64,000 bases of DNA, taken from positions 3,667,627-3,731,626 of the forward strand of contig OX638348.1 of NCBI GenBank assembly GCA_951813085.1, written 5' to 3'. Shown one piece after another: positions 37,601 to 46,700 of this stretch (the stretch's first letter is position 1; each line of letters opens with the position of its first letter). The DNA is from an uncultured Opitutaceae bacterium (GTDB lineage: Bacteria; Verrucomicrobiota; Verrucomicrobiia; Opitutales; Opitutaceae). The notes below the pieces were generated by a model. It did no database searches and was not told where the DNA came from. It worked only from the letters and a program-made list of their open reading frames with translations. The position numbers and the translations under genes were made by a program.

Positions 37601-38127
37601 ATCGAATTCGGGCCACGCTGCAGGTCCACGCGATCAACGATGTAGTTGTCCCACGGAATATCCGTGAGCATGTAGTTACGCGTGTTGTCGGCAGAATTGA
37701 GACCACGCACCCGATTGTTGCTGTTCGGGCGTAGCATAGCGCCTCCTTCTTGAAGGCGTTCACCGCCTCCTAGGCCCGCATAGTTGCCTTGAACGCCTCC
37801 CGTTTCCGTATTGGTCGTATAGATGAGCAACGACTCATTGTCGGTAACGCCGGTGTCTTGGAGGAACTCTTTCGTTATGACGGAAATCGCGGAGCCCACG
37901 TCTCTCAAATCGGTACGCAAACGCGTGCCGGCAAGAGTACTCGTAGCACGATAACCTGTATCTTCTGTAGCTTCGACGGTAAATGGTGAAAGTTCGAAGA
38001 TTTCATCTCCTTCATTGTCTTGGGCCGCGAGAAAAGGCGCGATAAAGAGGGAGATGCAACATGCAAAACGTCGCATGGATGGCGCTAGCCAAGGATATCC
38101 TAAGCCGCGATTTGTGTAATCATTCAT
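34648..38127 (-). CDS. TonB-dependent outer-membrane receptor (Opitutia type), copy 1
   Basis: About 1159 residues from ATG 38127 (an upstream in-frame ATG at 38178 would add 17). The signal peptide (RRFACCISLFIAPFLAAQ) is followed by the phylum-typical FELSPFTVEATEDTGYRAT. A plug domain (GSAISVITKEFLQDTGVTDN, YIVDRVDLQRGPNSILFG) and a C-terminal barrel ending in LTNTLEW follow. It has an aromatic C-terminal residue, as needed for outer-membrane insertion. No SusD partner is present, as usual in Verrucomicrobiota. It imports an unknown, likely saccharide, ligand. Two family A palindromes lie upstream between it and the divergent GH5-like gene. Confidence 0.92.
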   Translation of the reverse strand: MNDYTNRGLGYPWLAPSMRRFACCISLFIAPFLAAQDNEGDEIFELSPFTVEATEDTGYRATSTLAGTRLRTDLRDVGSAISVITKEFLQDTGVTDNESLLIYTTNTETGGVQGNYAGLGGGERLQEGGAMLRPNSNNRVRGLNSADNTRNYMLTDIPWDNYIVDRVDLQRGPNSILFGLGSPSGIINATLTGANFRDSSKAEFRFGSWGSIRGSVSLNRVLVEDQLAVRVAALTDREKFQQDPAFEDDERIYLAFKWEPKLLKSDSARTTITGNYENGEIESNRPRTLPPEDRLTPWFTRMDQAVYDPFFAYNYYEDVPRSGTNVAGSPNRDTSVFQLFGGNQIYFADPNSGSQQGIIRVGEFAATTKRGLGPDGNVDQNVNMLPFWRSVSIAGHSDYAEQEGLPFSTTLAPFKAQSLTDRSIFDFKNHLIDGPNKREYRDFDAVNFKLNQTFLDDRIGFEIAYDQQGYGDRSFRPYGSNPILTVDINTKLPTDLIDNPNVGRPYIYNRTRFGTGARQTDREVMQATAFADVRFHDFMDDSWASKLLGRHVFTAFASNQDIEQRDQQWSSYMMDRDFGEFQAVPGIQMAERELMLMSYLGDSMIGRNLSNISVSPITAVQTVPAAQTIRLFDATWNATGVAFDDPWIQPFTGEESTQSENGGNYIGFTDRSYTVLSGATAAEGVLSTEKANRQLDEIESHSFVWQGFLWDGALVPTYGYRKDEAVSYSTNLNSSDLHIDLTDGSYELPSTANNVVEGESHSWSVVLHWDTLFGELPGGMQFSTFWNTSSNFQPAAGRINHVAEPLDAPSGETEDYGFVVSAFEGRAHLKVNWYETNVANASFDPGNLWVMGAQEARAIKAAKQFEANLNGEPGADNWYYRPRDGQTEEEALAEQRLHVDAVLSNQVSQAYYDAWGMDPVNGWTGNWWLGGGTPTGLTSTADTQSKGVEYELSVQPTKNWSVMINASEQTAQNTNLAGSLKEYVAARKAHWDGPAGDIRMWWGGGSSSIGAQFNQLFYSGYQLALQQEGTNVPEMRPWRFNLVSTYRFTEGRMNGVHVGGSLRWEDEVAIGYPVFTDTDGQDKFRIESPYWGPSRENFDLWAGYTRKLNDGKKWRIQLNLRNAFAKDELIPITVQGDGAPGTFRLPNSRQWTLTNTLEW

Positions 38128-38286
38128 TTCTGTGTGGGATGTTGTAGTTTGGTTTCTAGGCCGGATTGAGGGGATCACTCCGAAACCGTCCTAAGGAATC
38201 CTTGGTTGCAAAATCTGGAAAGGAATCCGTGAAGGCAAGATTTTTTTGAGCCTCTGCAGGATATTAGAATACGCTCGAACCCGCAA

Positions 38287-38302
38287 TGACATGATCATGT
38301 CA
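38287..38302. promoter_or_regulatory. Perfect palindrome TGACATGATCATGTCA (family A)
   Basis: All 16 bases are symmetrical, and the symmetry extends one base each side to 18. It is the best copy in the window. It lies about 165 bases upstream of the TonB receptor start and about 290 upstream of the GH5-like gene. Confidence 0.85.
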
Positions 38303-38366
38303 TGTTTTGTCATGTGCTCAGTCGAATGGCTGACGCTGTAAATCGTTTAGCCCGGCTGCGCTCTGC

Positions 38367-38382
38367 TAGCACGATCATGTCA
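38367..38382. promoter_or_regulatory. Family A site TAGCACGATCATGTCA
   Basis: The right half ATGTCA and the GATC centre are perfect. The left half TAGCAC follows the TRRCAY consensus seen in the site at 50703. It lies 80 bases from the perfect copy. Confidence 0.6.
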
Positions 38383-38589
38383 TTGTGAAGGGGTATAGAA
38401 GCTGGTAACCTTTTCTGAATGTAAGGAAGAAGTACTCGCGAGTACTCATGCGTCAGCGGCGGCTAATAGGTGGGCGCTGGAAAAATTCCCGAGCTGGGAT
38501 TCAGGGGTTCAGAACGCTCTCCATACCAATCAATCGAATCCCCTGCAGTCGATTGACTCAAAAACGACCAACAAACTAAGAGGAACAGA

Positions 38590-40593
38590 TTGAACAAGAG
38601 CATTATGCTAAGCATCCTGTGCTGCTTGATCGGATGGGCATCGCAGACGGAAGCGCAGACCGTTCAGGACCGCAGCGACGCTTTCCGCATGAATCAAAAG
38701 CTCGGCAACGGTATCGTGTTCGGCTCGATAATGTGGACCTTTGAAAACACGGAACGCTACGACATAAGAGACTTCGAGCTGGCGCGCGACCATGACTTTA
38801 ACCATGTCCGCATCTGCGCCCGCATGCAGAACATGCAGTCATCGACGGGTGTCCTCAGCGAACAGTCCATGGATCAATTGATCGCAATCATTGATGATGC
38901 CCTGGCCAACGATTTGATTGCCGTAATCTGCCCTTTCTTCTGGTGGAAGGCTACCCTTGCCAATGAGCCGCCCGCCTTTTCCAAAGGGGACATTACTGCT
39001 CTGGCCGATATGTGGGAGCAGATTGCTCTAAGATGTAAAGAGGAAGGCTACAGCCTTGAAGACGTTGTCTCTGAGCTGTATGAGGAGCCGGAATTCGGCA
39101 TCGACGTCGAACGCTTGATCGAAGAATGCGTCAACAAAATCAAAGCGGTCGAGCATCGATATATCATCATACCCGGCAGAGGCTTTAAGACCATCGTGGG
39201 CATGGGTCGGGTTTTCAATGACAACGACATCCCGTTGGATTACGACCGCCTGATCGGCACGTTTCATTTTTATGAGCCGAAGTGCGAGTTTTGCAATCTC
39301 TACCGAAACGCTTGTGGCGTCACCGTGGAACTTAGCGCCTACATGTCCTGGCCCAACGAAACCTACGACGAAGCGGCGCTGAGATCCTGGTTCGTTACGC
39401 TGGACCAGCAGAATTCAAACTGGGCATCCAGAAACGGGACCACGAAACTGCCGTTGTACATGGGCGAATACGGCACGTTGAACAAGCCGAACTCCGGGAA
39501 TGCTGGAAAGATGGACCTGCCGCGCGAAGAACGTAAGCACTGGATCTGGTGGACCCGAATGGTCGCGGAGGAGTTTGGTATTTCCACGGCTTACTGGAAC
39601 GCCTACGGGAACACATCTTTCGGCCTAGGCAACTATGACGCGAACAATCCGGCCGCGCGAAACATGGCGGATCCCACGGATGAGGAGCTTATACGGCATT
39701 CGCTGCTGGGACGCTATGAAGCCGAAGATCTCAAATCGGTTGCATCAACCAGTGGATTCACGATAGGCAGCGATACCCAGACATCGCACGACTATCTCTC
39801 CTTTCTGGGCGCTGCCCCCGACCTGGCGCTTAAGTTTGATGACATCTACGTCGGAATAGACGGCGTCTACAATGTAACCATCCGTTTTTCCAACGAGCAT
39901 GCCACGGCGCTGGAACTGGACACACAATCTTATCAATCCGAATCAACGCCTCTGACGACCCTGACGGATGTTCCGTTTGCGGTAACCGGAGAGTCGAGCT
40001 GGTATTCCAAAACGATCCCGATGGAACTGGAAGCCGGGATCAACACTATCGAACTATCCGGAACGACCGGCGATTTGCGGATCGACTTCATAGGCGTCAC
40101 GCAAGCCAACAAGGTCTTTCTGGACCAGGGCTTCGATGTCGCCGGGCAGGACGATCCGAATGATTACTTTTCAGTCGATTTCGATGTATCCACTGAAAAC
40201 ATTCAAATGCAATGGAACTCGGTTACCGGTCTCGAATATACTATTTTGCGCAGCTACGACCTGATCAGCTGGCAGACGATTGAAACCGTCAATGGCGACG
40301 ACCTGCAAAAGTTCTTCGAAGAATCCATCAACCCAAGCGATGCCGTCTTCTACAAGATAGAGGTCGCGCATAGATCACGCATCCCTATAGCCCTCAAATT
40401 TTGTGTATTTAGGGTCTATCAAGGAAAAGTGGGCGAGCGCATCCTGTTAATTAATGGATTTAGCGAATCCTATTGGTTCGGTGGCCGGGAATTGAAGGTC
40501 TTTTTGAAGAGCTGTTGCATTTCCTGGATCATGTTCGGGTTGATTCCGGGGTCGTGGGTGATTCTGGAGAGCCATCGGGCGGCGTCTTCTTGA
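38590..40593 (+). CDS. GH5-like glycoside hydrolase with CBM6/35-type domain, stop lost
   Basis: 667 codons, probably about 595 natural residues. TTG start five bases after GAGGA, then a signal peptide (IMLSILCCLIGWASQTEAQ). A GH5-type (beta/alpha)8 domain at residues about 30-375 has the candidate acid/base in SELYEEPEF (EEP instead of the usual NEP) and the nucleophile in YMGEYGTLN. A beta-sandwich carbohydrate-binding domain (RYEAEDLKSVASTSGF to TTGDLRIDFIGV) occupies about 378-505, followed by a short C-terminal domain ending YKIEVA near 40370. The frame then runs on for about 220 bases, 124 of them antisense to the TPR gene at 40470, so the true stop near 40375 is probably lost to an indel. 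Confidence 0.82.
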   Translation: MNKSIMLSILCCLIGWASQTEAQTVQDRSDAFRMNQKLGNGIVFGSIMWTFENTERYDIRDFELARDHDFNHVRICARMQNMQSSTGVLSEQSMDQLIAIIDDALANDLIAVICPFFWWKATLANEPPAFSKGDITALADMWEQIALRCKEEGYSLEDVVSELYEEPEFGIDVERLIEECVNKIKAVEHRYIIIPGRGFKTIVGMGRVFNDNDIPLDYDRLIGTFHFYEPKCEFCNLYRNACGVTVELSAYMSWPNETYDEAALRSWFVTLDQQNSNWASRNGTTKLPLYMGEYGTLNKPNSGNAGKMDLPREERKHWIWWTRMVAEEFGISTAYWNAYGNTSFGLGNYDANNPAARNMADPTDEELIRHSLLGRYEAEDLKSVASTSGFTIGSDTQTSHDYLSFLGAAPDLALKFDDIYVGIDGVYNVTIRFSNEHATALELDTQSYQSESTPLTTLTDVPFAVTGESSWYSKTIPMELEAGINTIELSGTTGDLRIDFIGVTQANKVFLDQGFDVAGQDDPNDYFSVDFDVSTENIQMQWNSVTGLEYTILRSYDLISWQTIETVNGDDLQKFFEESINPSDAVFYKIEVAHRSRIPIALKFCVFRVYQGKVGERILLINGFSESYWFGGRELKVFLKSCCISWIMFGLIPGSWVILESHRAASS

Positions 40594-41888
40594 TCCTTCG
40601 AGATGATCTTGTGTCGCGTCATTTCCACGAGAGCGGGAGGGAAATTCGGTTCGGCTTCCAGCGCCTTTTCTATCGCGCGGAATCCTTCGGAGGTTTGTCC
40701 GATTTGAAAGTAGAGCAGGGCGGCTTCGACAAACGGTTCGGCCTCTTCCAAGTAAAGGGAAAACACGATTTCGTACTCTGCGAGGGCCTCCTTGGTTTTG
40801 CCGAATTGATTCAGTCGCCGCGCTTTGCCGAGGCGAAGCCCGGGGGAGTCTGGGCAATGCTGGAGGCCTTCCATCAGTACGCGATCCGCTTGAGCGGCGT
40901 CGCCCCTGAGGCGATAGAGACTGGAGAGCATTGACCAGCCTTCTTCTATTTTGGGAGCGACTGCGACGCACTCTTGGAGCTGCGAGAGAGCTTCCGTAAG
41001 TTGGTTGTTTGCGACGAAGATCATTCCGAGTTCGAGCCTGAGGTGTCCATCTTTTGGAGAAACGGATATTCCTCTATTGAGCAGTCTGATAGCGAGGGCG
41101 GTGTTCTCAGCGTGTTTGGCCTTGCCGGCCGCCACTGCGATTTGATGCGGGTCGTAGCTGTCGAGCAAGATTTCCTGGATCCAGGGATCATCGAAGTCGA
41201 AGAACAAGCCATAAGTCGTGACGTTTTCGCGAATGTCCGCCGCTTTTTGGGATTCGCCTGTTATTTCGTAGACGGAAACAAGGAGATCGGTTCCGATTCT
41301 CGAGTTCGAATGGAGGCCCGCCGCATTGAGGTGGCTAATCGCTTCTGTCCAGTTCTGTTGGCCGATTGCAATTCGCCCTTTACCCATCAGAGCGTAGGGG
41401 TTTTTCGGATTCATGGACAAAACGGTGTCGTAGGCGCGGTCAGCCTTGTCGAGATCATTGTTTTTTAGATAGGCATCTCCAAGTCGAACGAAGGCGGGTT
41501 CGTTCGAGGGAGCGAGCTGAGAGCTCGCTTCCCAGAATGGGAGGGCGTCTAGTCGATAGGGCCACTTGGGTTGATCCGGCTGCAGTTGAATGAGACCGAG
41601 GTAGCATTGGCTGGCTTCGGAGTAGAATCCGTTCGCGTGATACAGGCCCGATAGGCTTATTAGGGCCTCGACTGAATCCTCGTCGCGACGAATGCGGTCT
41701 TCCGTTTCGCGGATTCGATCGCCTAGTTCGATCGGCCATGCGTTTAGCTCGGGCTGCGGCGGGAGGGCTATGTTCGCGATCGGATTCGGGGATTTTTCGG
41801 GGGGGCAGGCGACTACTAGGAATAGAAATAAAACTAGAGCAGAGCGCATTGAGGCGATTGACCGTTGATGGCGCGATCCTTTATTCAT
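40470..41888 (-). CDS. TPR-repeat lipoprotein (module copy 2)
   Basis: 472 residues. Lipobox VVACPPEK after a hydrophobic segment; an internal ATG (MRSALVLFLFLVVAC) may be the true start. TPR units include ANGFYSEASQCYLGLIQLQP, AFVRLGDAYLKNNDLDKADR and HLRLELGMIFVANNQLTEAL. It is homologous along its length to the protein at 29193-30614. Compared with that copy, about 12 residues are missing between KWPYRL and DALPFW, the middle of one TPR, suggesting a small in-frame deletion. The start overlaps the end of the VCBS gene by 8 bases. Confidence 0.85.
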   Translation of the reverse strand: MNKGSRHQRSIASMRSALVLFLFLVVACPPEKSPNPIANIALPPQPELNAWPIELGDRIRETEDRIRRDEDSVEALISLSGLYHANGFYSEASQCYLGLIQLQPDQPKWPYRLDALPFWEASSQLAPSNEPAFVRLGDAYLKNNDLDKADRAYDTVLSMNPKNPYALMGKGRIAIGQQNWTEAISHLNAAGLHSNSRIGTDLLVSVYEITGESQKAADIRENVTTYGLFFDFDDPWIQEILLDSYDPHQIAVAAGKAKHAENTALAIRLLNRGISVSPKDGHLRLELGMIFVANNQLTEALSQLQECVAVAPKIEEGWSMLSSLYRLRGDAAQADRVLMEGLQHCPDSPGLRLGKARRLNQFGKTKEALAEYEIVFSLYLEEAEPFVEAALLYFQIGQTSEGFRAIEKALEAEPNFPPALVEMTRHKIISKDQEDAARWLSRITHDPGINPNMIQEMQQLFKKTFNSRPPNQ

Positions 41889-43174
41889 GGTTCTCGGGGT
41901 AGAGTTTCCAATAGGTGATGCTGCTCAGGTTTTCGTAAGGGGGCCATGCGTGAAAGGCTCCAGTGACGAGCTGAAGGTCGCCGATTCCCTCGAAGTCTGC
42001 AACTGCTATGCTTAGAAGGTGGGTTGGTTTATGGGCAAGCGTTCGTGGTTCGAAGAATTGCTCGTTGCCGGTATTGCGAAACCAGACCATGGATACAGCG
42101 TTATCGTCGTACCAGTTGTTGAAGCAGCTTAAAGCGAGCACATCGCGATGGCCGTCGTTATCCAAATCGATGTCGATTGGACTGTAGGCTCCGGGTAGAT
42201 ATCCGATTCGGTGAAACTGAAACTCTGCGTTTCCCAAATTCTCGAGCCATTGCACTCCGTGCCAAGGGCGAGGTCCTGGATAGGCGGCTGGGCCAAATCC
42301 ATCTCCGTTGGTGAAGAGAAGGTCTGGGCGCCCGTCTTGGTTTAGGTCCGCGATGCGCATTCCGCTGGAAGCGAAGTCCTCGTTGGTGGAGCCAAAAAGG
42401 ATTGTATCCTCGAAGTTGCCTTCGCCATCGTTGAGGAAGAGGTGGATCTCTTCCCATTGTTGAGAGAACAAGGCGGCTATATCGGTGGTCCCGTTCCCGT
42501 CGAAATCGCTGAGGCATACGTTGATACTTCCGGATAGGTTGAGCAAGGTGTGGGTGGCGAACTCCCAGTTTCCGAGGCCTTCCATCCAAGCGACCTGGCC
42601 TTGGTCGTATCCAAACTGGGCGATGGCCAGGTCCATGCGTCCATCGTTGTTGAAGTCTGCGGCTCTTACGTCGTTGACGCGATCGATATTTTCGGCGAGC
42701 ACTCGCTTGTGGAACGTCTGATCGCCGCGATTCTCGAGGAGGAAAATGGTTCCTATCTTGTTGGGATTCGGGTAGACGATGCTCATGCTGGCGACTAGTA
42801 TGTCCAGATCGCCGTCTTCGTCGAAATCGACGGCCTCCGCGTGAACGGGGGCTCGCATCGCTTCGCCTATTGCGGAGGTTTCGAAGCGTCCTGATCCGGT
42901 GTTTTTCAACCAGAGGATCTGATCGTCCTGAGCCTCGCAGGCGATAATGTCGAGGAGCCCGTCTTGATCGAGGTCGATGGCGGCGAGGTGGGCGATCCAG
43001 GGGAGCCCATCATTTTCGCCGCCAATCGCTGTTTTCGAATAGAGCGTGGTGCTGTCGGTCGCTTGCGGGCGCGCGGGGGATGGGAGGTTCGAGTAAGTCG
43101 GCGGGCTTTTCGGGCGCGCATCCGAGGAGGACTATGGCGCCAGTGAAAATCGTGATGTGTTTAGTCGATTGCAT
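41881..43174 (-). pseudogene. FG-GAP/VCBS-repeat lipoprotein (module copy 2), frameshifted near its start
   Basis: The true start is the ATG at 43174 (MQSTKHITIFTGAIVLLGC, lipobox LLGC). That frame runs to a stop near position 43015. The frame that continues the homology to copy 1 (WIAHLAAIDLDQDG, LDIIACEAQDDQ) stays open to 41881, so a one-base shift lies at about 43070-43080 in a G5/C5 run. The repeats (DFDEDGDLDILV, DFNNDGRMDLAI, DFDGNGTTDIAA, DLNQDGRPDLLF, DLDNDGHRDVLA) match copy 1 closely. It is coupled to the TPR lipoprotein downstream. A family A site lies 62 bases upstream. Confidence 0.85.
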
Positions 43175-43222
43175 CGATTCGATTGGAGCATCTTGGGGAT
43201 GCTCGTTCGCGAATCAATTGCA

Positions 43223-43267
43223 ATGCTCTTCGTTATGACGCGTTCATGTCATTTTCGAAGGTTTCAA
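43223..43267 (+). repeat. 45-bp direct repeat, copy 1 (contains a family A site)
   Basis: Matches 43395-43439 at 36 of 45 bases. Both begin ATGCTCTTCG and end in TTTTCRAAGGKTTCAA, and each has a family A site at its centre. The repeat probably arose by duplication of one regulatory region. Confidence 0.75.
43236..43251. promoter_or_regulatory. Family A site TGACGCGTTCATGTCA
   Basis: TGAC and ATGTCA halves; 4 of 6 and 6 of 6 matches to the two half-sites. It lies 62 bases upstream of the VCBS lipoprotein start (minus strand). Confidence 0.65.
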
Positions 43268-43394
43268 ATCCTATTTATCGCAATCCTGGAACAAGTCCCA
43301 CACTCCTTCATCCAAAGGCTAGTATTCAAATTCCCATTAATAATATAGGAGTCGAAAAGATCCAGATCTAAACCCTGTATTATAATATATATCT

Positions 43395-43439
43395 ATGCTC
43401 TTCGCTATGACATGAATTTGTCATTTTCAAAGGGTTCAA
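43395..43439 (+). repeat. 45-bp direct repeat, copy 2 (contains a family A site)
   Basis: Second copy of the segment at 43223-43267. The conserved outer flanks, and not only the palindrome, show it is a duplication. Confidence 0.75.
43408..43423. promoter_or_regulatory. Family A site TGACATGAATTTGTCA
   Basis: 11 of 12 half-site bases fit. It lies in the gap upstream of the second TonB receptor. Confidence 0.7.
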
Positions 43440-43470
43440 CACTGAAGATAAAGCCGCGCCGATCCCCTAT

Positions 43471-43486
43471 TGGCAATATCATGTCA
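43471..43486. promoter_or_regulatory. Family A site TGGCAATATCATGTCA
   Basis: The right half is perfect and 4 of 6 bases fit on the left. On the reverse strand its flank CCGCAA equals that of the sites at 38287 and 28853. It lies about 230 bases upstream of the TonB receptor start. Confidence 0.6.
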
Positions 43487-43582
43487 TTGCGGATGAACAG
43501 CGACTACACTATATACTCCAGCGCTTTTGAAACACAGCGCTCCAAAGGGGAAATGGCTCAACGTTTTCTTAGCCGCAAGCAT

Positions 43583-43602
43583 CCATAAAACACGTTTTAT
43601 GG
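43583..43602. promoter_or_regulatory. Family B (LacI-type) operator CCATAAAACACGTTTTATGG
   Basis: 18 of 20 bases are palindromic around a central CA/CG, the pattern of LacI/GalR operators. It lies 114 bases upstream of the TonB receptor ATG. Two related copies are near 59420 and 63520, next to the LacI gene. Confidence 0.72.
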
Positions 43603-43715
43603 AATATAACTATCCAGCCACGATCCTGTAGATACATTGGGTACGCAAATTATACCCCTGCCCTATGCAAGTGGTATAAATGCGTTCAAGAGTTGAACAA
43701 CTAACCTGAAAAACT

Positions 43716-46700
43716 ATGACCCATAAAAAACACCTGAAAGCATTCCATGCTTTTTTTATGTTATCCCTTGTGATTTCCGTCTTGGGAGCCTCCCGATTAG
43801 CTGCGCAAGATGACAGCGGCTCGGATGAGGTCTTCGAGCTCAGCCCGTTTTCGGTCTTGGCGGAGGACGAAGGGTACAGGGCTACCACGACCCTTGCTGG
43901 TACCCGGCTCAATACCCAATTGAAGGACATCGGCTCCGCGATCCAAGTCCTGACGACGGAATTGTTTGAAGATACGGGCGCCACGGACGCGGAAACGATA
44001 CTGCCCTACGCAATCAGTACTGAAGTCGGAGGCGAACAAGGCAATTTCACGGGTGCGGAAGATATCTCAGGCTCGCACACGAATACGGATCAAGGCCGTA
44101 TCAATCTTCAAGGCAATCAAAGGATAAGAGGACTCGAGCCTGCTACTTTGACTCGGAACTACTTCGTTACCGACATTGCGTTCGATAGCTATAATATCGA
44201 CCGTGTGACGATCAACCGTGGGCCGAATGCGTTGCTTTTCGGAATTGGGACTCCGGGCGGGGTGATCGAAAATACGACGAAGCGAGCGTTTTTCGGGGAC
44301 GATTTCACCGAAATCTCAGCCCGATACGGTTCGCACGGCAGCTACCGGGCGACCTTCGATGCGAATAAGGAATTGGTCGAAGGCCGACTGGCCCTTAGAT
44401 TGGCAGCCTTGAAGGAGAAAAAGAATTTTCGGCAAGATCCTGCATTCGAGGAGGACGAGCGTATTTACGTAGCTTTGGAAGGGTTGCTTTCGAAGAACGA
44501 GAGCAGCGATTTCCTCGATGAAACCCAAGTGAGGCTGAATTTCGAACGAGGGAATATTGCCTCCAATCCAGTCAATGTCACGTCTCCGACGGATTCCTTC
44601 AGCCATTGGTTCCAGGCTCCTGATTCCGTAACTCAATACACAGGTATCGAGGACCCGGTTTGGATATCGGAAGGCTATACGCCTAAGTCTACTGTCGACA
44701 ATAGAACGACATTTGGGGGACTCGATGGAGCTGGCACGCCGTTCGCGGATATTGTCACCTGGCAGTTTGCTACGATTTATAACGACCCTAAAGGATCAGG
44801 TCCGTCGACCGGCACGGGGTTTGAAGGTGTCACAGCTGTACAGGCTCGCATTCCCTTTCGCGGACAGACTCCGGAAACGTCCCCTGGAGGTAATCGCAAC
44901 TTTAGCGGTTCCAGGAGTTTTTACTCTAGGCCCGAAGCCCCGGGCTTTAGAGTGCCAACGGTTAATGCACCGCAATGTTTGGGATAACGTAAACCACTTG
45001 CTAACTGGAAATACCGGTTTCGTAAACAGGGACTTTACGGCTAGCACTCTGTCCTTGGAGCAAACCTTCATGGACAAGCGAGCGGGGGTCGAAATCGTCT
45101 TCGATCAGCAAGAATTAGACCTGAACCATCGGCTGCTCTTCGGAGGGGGCGGTACCGGCGGAGGGACAAGGGCGATGGATGTTGCTATCGACATGTCGCA
45201 ATATTTGATCAATCCGAACGGCGCGGATGGCTTTTGGGTTGCGAATCCGAACCTCGGCCGCCCCGTAATCCGCCAGCAAGTCGTGGAAACGACCTGGAGA
45301 ACAAACGAGCGGAACGCGGCCCGAGCCACGGCATTCTTCATCCAGGACTTCACCGAAAATGACGGGTGGTCCAAATGGCTGGGCAAGCACACGATGACTG
45401 GATTCTATAACGACACGGAGTTAGACGTTACCAACCATACGAAAAGGGTTTCATGGACCCGTGATGGAGCCAGCTTCGATACCGACCGAACGCTGAATGT
45501 GAATAGCAATATAACCCATTGGCGGAGCAACGCCTTCATTCCGATTTACGTCGGTCCCTCCATTTTGGGAAGCCAATATCAAAGTGGTTCAGACGTTCGC
45601 CTCGAACAGATGAATTTGGTACTTCCTCAGCCGGGGGAGACGCATTCGATACACTATTTCGATCGAGACACGAGCACGGCGGCTACGGGAACGGCTACAT
45701 TGGCTCACCCGGTCTCGGCGATGAACCGCTCAAGAACGACGATCACTACCGAGGCGGCCGCTATCCAGAGCTCATTTCTAGTCGCCTTGGCCGGCTGGAG
45801 AACGGACGAGCAACGTACCATAGGACGAGCGCCGATCACAGAATTGACCGATGGAACCGACCGCTTTCCGGATAACTCCTTCGATCTCAGCGACAATATT
45901 CTGTCGGCTACCGAAAACGAACCGCAGGAGGGCAGCACGTTCACTTGGAGCCTGGTGGGCCACCTCCCCTGGGAATTGCCAGGAGGCGTGCGCGTCAGCG
46001 GTCACTACAACAGTTCCGAGAACTTCAATCCTGTCGGGAACCGAGTAGACGTCTATAATCAGCAGGTAGGTTCCCCTCAAGGTACGACTGAAGATTACGG
46101 CATTTCGTTCGAAGCCTTCGACGGCAAGCTGGTCGCTCGCCTCAATTGGTTCAAGACGAGAAGCGCTAACGTAAATGTCGGCCTAACCGCGAACGCGGTG
46201 AACGACTTCGTCGCCAATGTACTTATCGGGCAATTCAATCCTCAGACGGTGGCGGTCAATGTGCCCGATCCGGAAAATCCTGAAGTATTCCTGGAGAACC
46301 CTACCGAATTGGAGACGTGGAATTACTGGGTTAACCGAGAACCGGAAGCCGTGGCAAAGGGAATGCTCGATCGCTGGCCGACCTTCCAAGACTACCGTCA
46401 AGGATTGCTCGAATTGATTCCGGAGGAAGTCCAAGCCGCGCGAGGCTACTTTTTCGATCCCGACACGTTGGATCTGGAACAGAATGGCATTGGCTTCGAT
46501 GGAGCGGTCATCGCCACTCAAAGCGCTCTCGCCGAGGGCGTCGAATTGGACTTGGTTGGCCAAATTACCGATTCCTGGAGAGTCGCCCTCAATGTGTCTC
46601 AGCAGGAGACGGTCGTTTCCGACATCGCGCCCGAGGTGAGCCGCAACCTTGCCTATTGGAGCGACACCTTGGAGCCGCTAGGGGTAATGGACTTTGACTG

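Larger units (their letters stand above)
38128..38589. other. Divergent regulatory region between TonB receptor and GH5-like gene
   Basis: This gap of about 460 bases holds two family A palindromes (38287-38302 perfect, 38367-38382 half perfect) and no coding frame I can support. Just after the perfect site a further TGTCATG occurs (38309-38315). Confidence 0.7.
43175..43715. other. Divergent regulatory region before the second TonB receptor
   Basis: The 541-base gap contains three family A sites (43236, 43408, 43471), one site of the LacI-type family B (43583-43602) and a direct repeat of 45 bp (43223-43267 and 43395-43439). No coding frame is convincing. It is AT-rich at 43320-43400. Confidence 0.75.
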
